The notes beneath the pieces are model-generated. The model had not been told where the DNA came from and made no database searches. It worked only from the letters and a program-made list of their open reading frames with translations. From NCBI GenBank assembly GCA_028291445.1, contig JAQGIA010000304.1, forward strand, positions 1 to 5,680: 5,680 bases of DNA, written 5' to 3'. The position numbers and the translations under genes are program-made. Shown here in pieces: positions 1 to 5,680 of the stretch (its first letter is position 1; the number at the start of each line of letters is the position of its first letter). Source of the DNA: Belnapia sp. Its GTDB lineage: Bacteria; Pseudomonadota; Alphaproteobacteria; Acetobacterales; Acetobacteraceae.

Positions 1-24
1 CCCGCATCCGCTATTCCCCGGCGC

Positions 25-627
25 ATGTCCGCCCCCCGCACCGCCGAGATCTCCCGCACCACGGCCGAGACGGCCATCACCCTCCGCCTGTCGCTCGACG
101 GCACCGGCGTGGTCCGGGTCGCCACCGGCATCGGCTTCCTCGACCACATGCTCACCGCGCTCGGCCGGCATGCGCTGTTCGACCTGGAGGTGCAGGCGAT
201 CGGGGATCTGCACATCGACTTCCATCACACCACCGAGGATGTCGGCATCGTGCTCGGTCAGGCGCTGCGCCAGGCGCTGGGCGACAAGCGCGGCATCCGC
301 CGCTACGGCCATGCCCTGCTGCCGATGGACGAGGCGCTGGCCGAAGCCGCCATCGACATCTCCGGCCGGCCCTTCCTCGCCTGGTCGGTGCCTTTCACCC
401 GCGACAAGGTGGGCGAGATGGACACCGAATTGTTCGAGGAGTTCTTTCGCGCCTTCGCCTTCAACGCAGGCGTGACCCTGCATGTGACCTTGAAGGCGGG
501 CACCAATGCGCACCATGTCGCAGAGGCTTGCTTCAAGGCGCTGGCCAGGTCGCTACGGATGGCCGTGGAGACCGACCCGCGTTCGCCGGATGCCATCCCC
601 TCCACCAAGGGGGTGCTGGAGGGTTGA
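25..627 (+). CDS. hisB: Imidazoleglycerol-phosphate dehydratase (HisB)
   Basis: This cytoplasmic enzyme dehydrates imidazole-glycerol phosphate to imidazole-acetol phosphate, a late step of histidine biosynthesis. The 200-residue product has the normal length of the monofunctional dehydratase and lacks the phosphatase domain fused to it in enterobacteria. Visible family motifs are the LDHM segment (residues 39-42), FHHTTED (66-72), MDEAL (101-105), [13 protein letters not shown] (161-173) and PSTKG (192-196). The His and Glu residues in these motifs are the known manganese ligands and catalytic residues of the family. The ATG at 25 places the conserved N-terminal strand (EISRTTAET) close to the start, as expected; no clear Shine-Dalgarno sequence precedes it. 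The 24 bases before it hold no stop in any frame, so I cannot tell whether they are intergenic or the end of another gene. It overlaps the next gene by 1 nt. Identification is secure. Confidence 0.97.
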   Translation: MSAPRTAEISRTTAETAITLRLSLDGTGVVRVATGIGFLDHMLTALGRHALFDLEVQAIGDLHIDFHHTTEDVGIVLGQALRQALGDKRGIRRYGHALLPMDEALAEAAIDISGRPFLAWSVPFTRDKVGEMDTELFEEFFRAFAFNAGVTLHVTLKAGTNAHHVAEACFKALARSLRMAVETDPRSPDAIPSTKGVLEG

Positions 628-1085
628 TGCGCGTCTGGACCGTTCATACCCCGCCCGAGGTCAGCCGCCTCCCGCGGGCCGCCAGTCTCGAATCCCGGCT
701 GCGGTTGCCGGTTCTGGTGCGGGAAGGCTTCGCCTGGGCCGCCTTCCTGTTCGGCCCGCTTTGGCTGCTGCGCCATCGGCTGTGGCTCGCCACGGTGATC
801 CATCTGGCGACGCTCGCCATCCTCGTGGCGCTGGTCCCCGGCCTGGCGCTGCTGCCGGCCGTCCTCGCGCTGCAGGTGCTGCTGGGCGCTGAGGCCCAGG
901 ACCTCCGCCGCCACGCCCTGGCCCGCCGCGGCTTCGCCCATTCCCATGTGGTGGCCGAGCGGGATGCCGACCGTGCCCTGGCCCGCGTCCTCGAGCTGGC
1001 CCCCGTCCTCGACCTGTCCCGCGCCCTCGATGCCAGGCCGGAACCCGGCGGCAGCCTGGCCCCGGCCGGGATGCAGCCTGCATGA
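627..1085 (+). CDS. DUF2628-type small integral membrane protein in the his operon
   Basis: This is a protein of unknown function, 152 residues. It starts with a conserved-looking [10 protein letters not shown] segment, followed by REGFAWAAFLFGPLWLL (32-48), which resembles the hallmark of DUF2628 proteins (an F-x-W-x-A-F-x-F-G-P-x-W-x-L pattern). Two hydrophobic stretches at about 35-49 and 53-87 suggest a small inner-membrane protein with two or three membrane segments. A charged soluble tail follows, with the ARRGFAHSHVVAERDADRA segment at about 99-117. The ATG at 627 is chosen because it sits in a TGATG overlap with the hisB stop and has GGAGGG at 618-623; the open frame extends further upstream only as a shadow of hisB. 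Related proteins are, as I recall, found between hisB and hisH in other Rhodospirillales, but a role in histidine synthesis has not been shown to my knowledge. Family call is fairly confident; function is unknown. Confidence 0.85.
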   Translation: MRVWTVHTPPEVSRLPRAASLESRLRLPVLVREGFAWAAFLFGPLWLLRHRLWLATVIHLATLAILVALVPGLALLPAVLALQVLLGAEAQDLRRHALARRGFAHSHVVAERDADRALARVLELAPVLDLSRALDARPEPGGSLAPAGMQPA

Positions 1086-1092
1086 GACCCGC

Positions 1093-1746
1093 ATGAGAAT
1101 AGCCATCGTCGATCCCGGCTCGGGCAACCTCGCCTCGGTCCAGCGCGCGCTGGACCGCGCCGCGGAGCTCGCCGGGCTGCCGGTGCAGGCCGCCATCACC
1201 CGGGACGCCGCCGAGGTGGCCCAGGCGGATCGCATCATCCTGCCCGGCCAGGGCGCCTTCGCCGCCTGCATGCGCGGGCTGGCGGCATTGCCCGGCATGG
1301 TCGCCACGCTGGAGGACCGGGTGCGCGGCCAGGGCGTGCCGCTGCTCGGCATCTGCGTCGGCATGCAGATCATGGTGGAACGCGGCCTCGAACATGGGGT
1401 GACCCCGGGCCTCGGCTGGATCGACGGCGAGATGGCGCCGATGGACCCGCGCGGCCCGGACGGCACCCCCCTGCCGCTGCCGCAGATGGGCTGGAACACG
1501 CTGGACTTCGCCGCCGGCGAGCATCCGCTGCTGGATGGCATCGCCCCCGGCGAGCATGCCTATTTCGTGCATTCCTATGCGCTCAGGGGCGGCGTCCCGG
1601 ACCAGGTTGCCGCCACCACGGATTACGGCGGACCGGTCGCCGCCATCGTCGCCCGCGGCAATGTTGCCGGCACCCAATTCCACGTGGAGAAAAGCGCCAC
1701 CCTCGGCCTCCGCCTGCTGGCCAATTTCCTGCGGTGGGCGCCATGA
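1093..1746 (+). CDS. hisH: Imidazole glycerol phosphate synthase, glutamine amidotransferase subunit (HisH)
   Basis: This is a class I glutamine amidotransferase that hydrolyses glutamine and channels ammonia to the cyclase HisF, together making imidazole-glycerol phosphate and AICAR. The 217-residue product has the usual length. The N-terminal [14 protein letters not shown] segment, the LPGQGAF motif (50-56), the nucleophile elbow GICVGMQ with Cys88, QMGWN (131-135), and the catalytic His197 and Glu199 in QFHVEKS are all present. The usual text at the last motif is FHPEKS, so the Pro is replaced by Val here. The ATG at 1093 is preferred because the family begins right there; an in-frame start at 946 would add about 49 residues inside the preceding gene. 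It lies 7 nt after the DUF2628 gene and overlaps the acetyltransferase gene by 4 nt (ATGA). Its obligate partner hisF is not in this window. Confidence 0.97.
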   Translation: MRIAIVDPGSGNLASVQRALDRAAELAGLPVQAAITRDAAEVAQADRIILPGQGAFAACMRGLAALPGMVATLEDRVRGQGVPLLGICVGMQIMVERGLEHGVTPGLGWIDGEMAPMDPRGPDGTPLPLPQMGWNTLDFAAGEHPLLDGIAPGEHAYFVHSYALRGGVPDQVAATTDYGGPVAAIVARGNVAGTQFHVEKSATLGLRLLANFLRWAP

Positions 1747-2336
1747 GCAAGCCGACCGCCAAAGTGGTGGCCACGGCGCAGCTCTCGGTCGAGCGCACCA
1801 CCGACCTCGACGACCACGACATCGCCGAACTCTGCGAGGCGACGGATGCGGCCATCATCGAGGGCGGCGGCTTCGGCTGGGTGGAACCCCAGGGCCGCGC
1901 CGCGCTGGAGCGGCATTTTCGCGGCGTGATGCTGGTTCCCGAGCGGGAGCTGTTCATCGCCCGGCTGGACGGCATGGTGGTCGGCAGCGCCCAACTGGTG
2001 CGGCCGCATCGCAACAACGAGGCCCAGGCCTTCGCCGCCCAGCTCACCCACGCCTATATCGCCCCCTATGGCCGCGGCCACGGGCTGGCGCGGCTGCTGA
2101 TCCAGAAGGTCGAGGAACGCGCCGCGGCGCTCGGCCACCGCGTGCTCAATCTGGACGTCCGGGAAACCCAGGCGACCGCCATCGCGCTGTTCCAGACGCT
2201 CGGCTACATCCGCTGGGGCGTGCATCCGGCCTATGCCCGGGTGCGCGGCCAGACGGTGGCGGGCGAATACTACTACAAGCTCATCGAGCCCGGCCGCGGC
2301 CGCCGCACCGGGCCCATGGTTCCAGGAACGCCCTGA
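1743..2336 (+). CDS. GNAT-family N-acetyltransferase embedded in the his operon
   Basis: A 197-residue soluble protein with a single GNAT fold. The acetyl-CoA binding motif A is visible at about residues 100-126, with the pyrophosphate-binding R-x-x-G-x-A signature as RGHGLA (111-116). It is followed by the alpha helix [14 protein letters not shown] and the motif B strand and helix [20 protein letters not shown] (136-155). The C-terminal region [10 protein letters not shown] (174-183) resembles the last strand of such enzymes. The substrate is unknown; amino-acid derivatives, small amines or protein N-termini are all possible. The ATG at 1743 is chosen because it forms an ATGA overlap with the hisH stop; a GTG at 1734 in frame is a less likely alternative. 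It is followed by hisA with a TGATG overlap, so it is co-translated with histidine genes. I infer but cannot show a link to histidine metabolism. Confidence 0.9.
   Translation: MSKPTAKVVATAQLSVERTTDLDDHDIAELCEATDAAIIEGGGFGWVEPQGRAALERHFRGVMLVPERELFIARLDGMVVGSAQLVRPHRNNEAQAFAAQLTHAYIAPYGRGHGLARLLIQKVEERAAALGHRVLNLDVRETQATAIALFQTLGYIRWGVHPAYARVRGQTVAGEYYYKLIEPGRGRRTGPMVPGTP
2324..2328 (+). promoter_or_regulatory. Ribosome binding site of hisA
   Basis: AGGAA lies 7 nt before the hisA ATG at 2336, inside the last codons of the acetyltransferase gene. It is the best-spaced purine-rich site within the his cluster and, with the TGATG stop/start overlap, supports the chosen hisA start. Confidence 0.6.
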
Positions 2337-3103
2337 TGGCACTGACCCTCTATCCCGCGATCGACCTCAAGGGCGGCCAGGTGGTCCGGCTGAAGCGGGG
2401 CGACATGAACCAGGCGACGGTCTATTCCGCCGAACCCGCTGCCCAGGCCCGCAAATTCGCCGCCGCCGGCTTCGGCTGGCTGCATGTGGTCGACCTCGAC
2501 GGCGCCTTTGCCGGCCGGCCGGCCAATGCCGCGGCGGTGCAATCCATCCTCGCCGCCGTCCAGGGCGTGCCGGTGCAGCTCGGCGGCGGCATCCGCAGCA
2601 TGGCGACGGTCGAGGCATGGCTGGACCATGGGGTGCGGCGCGTCATCCTCGGCTCCGCCGCGCTGAAGGACCCGGAATTCGCCCTCGCCGCCTGCCGCGC
2701 CTTTCCCGGCCGGGTCGCCGTCGGCATCGACGCCCGCGGCGGGATGGTGGCGACCGAGGGCTGGGCCGATATCAGCACCATGCCGGCCCAGGAACTGGCC
2801 CGCCGCTTCGAGGATGCCGGCGCCTCGGCCATCATCTACACCGATATCGACCGCGACGGCATGCTGGGCGGGGTCAACCTGGAACAGACCCTGGCGCTGG
2901 CCCGCGCGGTGCGGCTGCCGGTCATCGCCTCCGGCGGGGTCGCCTCGCTCGACGACCTCGCCGCCCTGGCGGCCGTCGCCGCCGAGGGGATCGAGGGGGT
3001 GATCATCGGCCGCGCGCTCTACGATGGCCGGGTGGATCCCGCCAAGGCGCTCGCCCTGGTCGAGTCCCTGGCACCGATGGCGGCGGGCACCGCGGCGGGC
3101 TAG
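2336..3103 (+). CDS. hisA: ProFAR isomerase (HisA)
   Basis: This is 1-(5-phosphoribosyl)-5-[(5-phosphoribosylamino)methylideneamino]imidazole-4-carboxamide isomerase, which converts ProFAR to PRFAR, the substrate of HisF/HisH. The 255 residues form a single (beta/alpha)8 barrel of normal length. Key motifs are YPAIDLKGG (6-14) with the catalytic Asp10, the first phosphate-binding segment QLGGGIRS (81-88), VGIDARGG (129-136) with catalytic Asp132, YTDIDRDGM (168-176) with the conserved Thr169, and the second phosphate site ASGGVAS (198-204) followed by [11 protein letters not shown] (221-231). The double phosphate-binding pattern is shared with HisF, but the PAIDLKGG start and the spacing identify HisA. 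The start overlaps the previous stop by 1 nt (TGATG). In many alphaproteobacteria hisF follows directly; here the next gene is a binding protein after a 30-nt gap. Confidence 0.97.
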   Translation: MALTLYPAIDLKGGQVVRLKRGDMNQATVYSAEPAAQARKFAAAGFGWLHVVDLDGAFAGRPANAAAVQSILAAVQGVPVQLGGGIRSMATVEAWLDHGVRRVILGSAALKDPEFALAACRAFPGRVAVGIDARGGMVATEGWADISTMPAQELARRFEDAGASAIIYTDIDRDGMLGGVNLEQTLALARAVRLPVIASGGVASLDDLAALAAVAAEGIEGVIIGRALYDGRVDPAKALALVESLAPMAAGTAAG

Positions 3104-3106
3104 GCT

Positions 3107-3126
3107 TCCCCCCAAATATGGGGGGA
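3107..3126 (+). promoter_or_regulatory. Perfect inverted repeat between hisA and the binding-protein gene, covering its ribosome binding site
   Basis: The 30-nt gap after hisA contains an 8-bp perfect inverted repeat: arm 3107-3114 (one T, six C, one A), loop 3115-3118 (AATA), arm 3119-3126 (one T, six G, one A). The right arm contains GGGGGA, a Shine-Dalgarno-like run ending 7 nt before the ATG at 3134, so in RNA the hairpin would mask the ribosome binding site. There is no T-run after it on the + strand, so it is a poor intrinsic terminator, though it could weakly attenuate read-through. It could also be a protein-binding operator. The symmetry is seen directly; the function is inference. 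Confidence 0.5.
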
Positions 3127-3133
3127 TACAATC

Positions 3134-3919
3134 ATGCGGATCATCGTCTGCGGCCGGCGCGTGGCCGGCGCCCTGGCCTTGCTGCTGGCGCTCGGCGGCG
3201 CGGGGCATGCCGCCGATATCCATGTGCTGACATCGGGCGGGCTGACCGCGGCCTACCGGGTCCTCGGCCCGCAATTCGAACGCGCCACCGGCCACCGCCT
3301 CGTCACCGCCCAGGGCGCCTCCATGGGCGCGGCGCCGGATGCCATCCCGCAGCGCCTCGCCCGCAACGAGCCGGCCGATGTGCTGCTGCTCGCCGCCAAT
3401 GGGCTGGATGCGCTGATGGCCACCGGCAAGGCGGTGCCCGGCAGCCGGGTGGATATCGCCGAATCGCTGATCGGCATGGCCGTGCGCAGCGGCGCCCCGC
3501 GCCCCGACATCGCCAGCATGGCCGGCTTCCGCCGCACCTTGCTGGAGGCGCGCTCTATCGCCTATTCGGCCAGCGCCAGCGGGGTCTATATCGAAACCGA
3601 GATGTACCGCCGGATGGGGCTCGAAGCCGAGCTGGCGCCGAAAAGCCGCAAGATCCTCAGCGAGCGGGTCGGCACCGTGGTCGCCCGCGGCGAGGCCGAG
3701 ATCGGCTTCCAGCAGGTCAGCGAGCTGCTGCCGATCCCGGGCATCGACTATATCGGGCCGATCCCGCGCGAGATCCAGCAGGTCACCGTCTTCTCCGCCG
3801 GCATCGCCGCCAATGCGCGGGAGCCCGAGGCGGCCCGGGCGCTGATCCGCTTCCTCGCCTCGCCCGAGGCACGGGAGGTGCTGCGCAAATCCGGGGTGGA
3901 GCCGCTGGCGGGAGGTTAA
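3134..3919 (+). CDS. Exported ModA-like substrate-binding protein (SBP_bac_11 type)
   Basis: A 261-residue protein with an N-terminal Sec-type signal peptide: basic MRIIVCGRR, a hydrophobic AGALALLLAL core, then GGAGHA with likely cleavage near residue 26 or 27. No lipobox follows the hydrophobic core, so it should be a soluble periplasmic protein. The mature part resembles extracellular solute-binding proteins of the molybdate group: an opening strand IHVLTSGGLTAAYRVLGPQF (29-48), PADVLLLAA (80-88), an AYSASASGVYIE segment (143-154), GEAEIGFQQVSELLPIPGID (186-205), and a C-terminal helix of the form RFLASPEAREVLRKSGVEP. By my recollection of E. coli ModA, anion-binding positions are not obviously kept (Gly36 where ModA has Ser, Gln where it has Tyr), so molybdate is not assured. 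No permease or ATPase gene is adjacent. It is preceded by an SD-like GGGGGA and its stop overlaps the folC stop. Confidence 0.85.
   Translation: MRIIVCGRRVAGALALLLALGGAGHAADIHVLTSGGLTAAYRVLGPQFERATGHRLVTAQGASMGAAPDAIPQRLARNEPADVLLLAANGLDALMATGKAVPGSRVDIAESLIGMAVRSGAPRPDIASMAGFRRTLLEARSIAYSASASGVYIETEMYRRMGLEAELAPKSRKILSERVGTVVARGEAEIGFQQVSELLPIPGIDYIGPIPREIQQVTVFSAGIAANAREPEAARALIRFLASPEAREVLRKSGVEPLAGG
3916..3919. other. Shared palindromic stop TTAA of two convergent genes
   Basis: The tetranucleotide TTAA contains the TAA stop of the binding-protein gene on the + strand (3917-3919) and the TAA stop of folC on the - strand (3918-3916). The two coding regions therefore overlap by 4 nt tail to tail, leaving no intergenic space for a terminator. 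Transcripts from both sides must end inside the opposite gene. Confidence 0.9.
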
Positions 3920-5214
3920 CCCACCGCGTCCAGCTTCAGCACCTCGCCGGCCAGATAGAGACTGCCGCAGACCAGGACGCGCGCCGGCCCGCCATGCCGC
4001 GGCAGCGCCGCCAGGGCCTCGGCCACGGTCGGCCCGGGCCGCGCCAGCCCGCCGCTGGCGGCGATGATGCGGGCGACCGGCGTCGCCAGGTGCTGGCCCG
4101 GCTCCGCCACTGCCCAGAGCGTCGTGGCGAAGGGCAGCAGCGGGCGCAGGAAATCCGCCACCACCTTGGTGCCCTTCATGCCCACCACCAGGTGCAGCGG
4201 GCGATCCCGCCAGGCCGCCGCCTGCACCGCCAGTGCCGCCCCGCCCCCGGCATTGTGCCCGCCGTCCAGCCACAGCTCCCAATCCGCCGGCAGCGCCCCG
4301 GCCAGCCGCCCGTGCAATTGCTGCAGCCGCCCCGGCCAGCGTGCCGCGGCCACCCCGGCGGCGATGGCCGCATCGGTGAGCCAGCCCGGGTTCCAGCCCC
4401 GCAGGGCGGCGATGGCGATCCCGGCATTATCCGCCTGATGCGCCCCGAGCAGGCCGGGCGGCGGCAGGTCCAGCCCGCCCCGCGCATCGGCGTAGCGCAG
4501 CCCGCTGCGTAGCCCGCTGCTTAGCCCGCTGGGCCGCGGGGCGATGGTCCAGCCGGCGTCGCGGGCCAGCAGCGGCGCAGCGGCCTCGGCGGCGCAACGG
4601 GCGATGACGGCGAGCGCTTCCGGCGCCTGCGCCCCGGTCGCGCAGGGCACCCCCGGCTTGATGATGCCGGCCTTCTCGAAGGCGATCCCTTCCAGCCGGT
4701 CGCCGAGGAATTCCATATGGTCCATGGAGATGCTGGTGATCGCGGTGGCGACCGGCGCAGCCACCACGTTGGTCGCGTCGAACCGCCCGCCGAGGCCGAC
4801 CTCCAGCACCAGCAGATCGGCCGGCACCCGGCTGAACAGCAGCAGCGCCACGGCGGTGATCACCTCGAAGACGGTGATCGGGGCGCCGGCATTCACCGCC
4901 TCCACCTCCTCCAGCGCGACGGCCAGCGCGGCTTCCTCCACCAGGGTCCCGGCCAGCCGGATCCGTTCGTGGAAGCGGACCAGATGCGGCGAGGTGAAGG
5001 CATGCACCCGCTGGCCCGCCGCCTCGGCGATGGCGCGGAGGAAGGCGCAGGTGGAGCCCTTGCCGTTGGTCCCGGCGACATGGACCACCGGCGGCAGCCG
5101 CCGTTCCGGGTGGCCCAGCTTCGCCAGCAGGTCCTGCAGCCGTTCCAGGCTGAGGTCGATCAGCACCGGGTGGAGGGCGTGCAGCCGGTCCAGTATGGCT
5201 TCGGAGCGGCTCAC
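3916..5214 (-). CDS. folC: Bifunctional folylpolyglutamate synthase / dihydrofolate synthase (FolC)
   Basis: This Mur-ligase-family enzyme uses ATP to join glutamate to dihydropteroate, giving dihydrofolate, and to extend folate polyglutamate tails in the cytoplasm. The 432-residue product has normal length. Motifs in order are the P-loop GTNGKGS (48-54), TSPHL (74-78) with RFHERIR (80-86), [12 protein letters not shown] (138-149), [10 protein letters not shown] (163-172), EKAGIIK (180-186), GAHQADNA (257-264), WPGRLQ (293-298), LDGGHNAGG (316-324; the family usually has DxxHNP) and [10 protein letters not shown] (417-426). The GTG at 5214 is chosen because it makes a GTGA overlap with the accD stop and the protein then begins with the typical helix [15 protein letters not shown]. 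The open frame continues upstream only as a shadow of accD. Residues 229-240 carry a small in-frame tandem repeat. No Shine-Dalgarno is seen, so translation is likely coupled to accD. Confidence 0.96.
   Translation of the reverse strand: MSRSEAILDRLHALHPVLIDLSLERLQDLLAKLGHPERRLPPVVHVAGTNGKGSTCAFLRAIAEAAGQRVHAFTSPHLVRFHERIRLAGTLVEEAALAVALEEVEAVNAGAPITVFEVITAVALLLFSRVPADLLVLEVGLGGRFDATNVVAAPVATAITSISMDHMEFLGDRLEGIAFEKAGIIKPGVPCATGAQAPEALAVIARCAAEAAAPLLARDAGWTIAPRPSGLSSGLRSGLRYADARGGLDLPPPGLLGAHQADNAGIAIAALRGWNPGWLTDAAIAAGVAAARWPGRLQQLHGRLAGALPADWELWLDGGHNAGGGAALAVQAAAWRDRPLHLVVGMKGTKVVADFLRPLLPFATTLWAVAEPGQHLATPVARIIAASGGLARPGPTVAEALAALPRHGGPARVLVCGSLYLAGEVLKLDAVG
4495..4530. repeat. Three 12-bp tandem units inside folC
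   Basis: Three consecutive 12-bp units at 4495-4506, 4507-4518 and 4519-4530 share the 3' core AGCCCGCT and differ only in the first four bases (GCGC, GCGT, GCTT). On the folC strand they encode SGLR, SGLR and SGLS (residues 229-240). The units keep the frame, so slippage would change the length by four residues without breaking the gene. The position is between the central ATPase domain and the GAHQADNA motif, probably a surface loop. Confidence 0.8.
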
Positions 5215-5680
5215 GCGGGTTGCGCCGGCCCCGTTGGCTCGGCCGGGGCCGGCAATGCCGCCAGGGCTTCCGCCGCCGGATCCGCCACCGGCTCCACCAG
5301 GCGCTGCGGCACCCGCAGCAGGCCGATCAGCCGGGCCAGCGTCGCCCGCATCTCGCCGCGCTTCACCACCATGTCGAGGATGCCGTGCTCCAGCAGGTAT
5401 TCCGCCCGCTGGAAGCCCTCCGGCAGCTTCTCCCGCACCGTCTGCTCGATCACCCGGGCGCCGGCGAAGCCGATCAGCGCGCCCGGCTCGGCGATCTGGA
5501 TATCGCCCAGCATGGCGAAGCTGGCGGTGACCCCGCCGGTGGTCGGGTCGCACAGCACGACGATGTAGGGCAGGCCGGCTTCCTTCACCATGCGGGTGGC
5601 GATGACGGTGCGCGGCATCTGCATCAGGCTGATGGCGCCTTCCTGCATGCGGGCGCCGCCCGAGGCGGTGAAGACGATCA
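5211..5680 (-). CDS. accD: Acetyl-CoA carboxylase carboxyltransferase subunit beta (AccD), C-terminal part
   Basis: Together with AccA this subunit transfers carboxyl from carboxybiotin to acetyl-CoA, giving malonyl-CoA for fatty acid synthesis. Only the last 155 codons are inside the window; the 5' part, including the zinc-finger region, lies beyond the right edge. The visible part begins [14 protein letters not shown], which is the conserved oxyanion-hole/CoA-binding segment. It continues through [50 protein letters not shown] and [20 protein letters not shown], all near-textbook AccD. A methionine at 5648 is internal, not the start. The last 28 or so residues are an Ala/Pro-rich tail, which is common and variable in alphaproteobacterial AccD. 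Its TGA stop overlaps the folC GTG start (4 nt), an arrangement known from many alphaproteobacteria, often downstream of trpFBA. Confidence 0.97.
   Translation of the reverse strand, partial: IVFTASGGARMQEGAISLMQMPRTVIATRMVKEAGLPYIVVLCDPTTGGVTASFAMLGDIQIAEPGALIGFAGARVIEQTVREKLPEGFQRAEYLLEHGILDMVVKRGEMRATLARLIGLLRVPQRLVEPVADPAAEALAALPAPAEPTGPAQPA

Noticed and set aside
303..1683. Long - strand open frames opposite hisB, the DUF2628 gene and hisH
   Set aside because: They are shadows of the codon pattern of confident + strand genes, with compositionally biased products and no recognisable domain.
2506..2524. Repeated GGCC blocks in hisA as a possible regulatory repeat
   Set aside because: They encode the AGRPA residues of the HisA barrel in G/C-rich codons and need no other explanation.
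3107..3126. Inverted repeat as a Rho-independent terminator of the his operon or as a ModE-type box
   Set aside because: No T-run follows it on the + strand, and the sequence does not resemble the AT-rich half-sites of ModE boxes. A role on the ribosome binding site or as another operator is more plausible.
3127..3132. TACAAT, a possible -10 box just before the binding-protein start
   Set aside because: It ends 1 nt before the ATG, so transcription would begin inside the gene, and no convincing -35 element is seen upstream.
2273..4282. A very long open frame on the - strand (669 codons) opposite hisA and the binding-protein gene
   Set aside because: Its translation is low-complexity Gly/Ala/Arg-rich and shows no family motifs, and it lies opposite two well-identified genes. 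Long antisense frames are expected at this G+C content.
2233..4512. A 759-codon + strand open frame spanning hisA, the binding-protein gene and part of folC
   Set aside because: It is Arg/Gly/Pro-rich, crosses several secure genes on both strands, and has no domain signature: a high-GC artefact.

Overview
The window is a dense, high-GC stretch (about 70% G+C by eye, with strong G/C third-position bias) of ordinary chromosomal biosynthetic genes. The gene order, codon bias and protein features fit an alphaproteobacterium of the Rhodospirillales, plausibly Acetobacteraceae (Roseomonas-like). The taxonomic call is inference, because no rRNA or other marker is present.

Left part (25-3103, + strand): five tightly packed genes in the order hisB, a small DUF2628-type membrane protein, hisH, a GNAT-family acetyltransferase, and hisA. 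Three of the four junctions overlap (TGATG, ATGA, TGATG) and the fourth gap is 7 nt, so this looks like one translationally coupled operon. HisB dehydrates imidazole-glycerol phosphate, HisA isomerises ProFAR to PRFAR, and HisH supplies ammonia to HisF. HisF, the obligate partner of HisH, is not in the window: hisA is followed by a different gene.

Middle part (3104-3919, + strand): after a 30-nt gap containing a perfect inverted repeat comes a gene for an exported, ModA-like periplasmic substrate-binding protein, with no transporter permease or ATPase gene alongside.

Right part (3916-5680, - strand): folC (folylpolyglutamate/dihydrofolate synthase) and upstream of it accD (acetyl-CoA carboxylase carboxyltransferase beta subunit, cut by the window edge), overlapping by 4 nt. 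accD-folC is a familiar pair, in many alphaproteobacteria found downstream of trpFBA, so trpA/trpB may lie beyond the right edge. The binding-protein gene and folC converge tail to tail, sharing a palindromic TTAA in which both stop codons lie.

I see no mobile element, CRISPR array, tRNA/rRNA, phage gene or clear novel defence-like system. The more interesting points are small: two non-histidine genes embedded in the his operon, an orphan binding protein where hisF would often be, a hairpin that covers that gene's ribosome binding site, the shared stop, and a short in-frame tandem repeat in folC.
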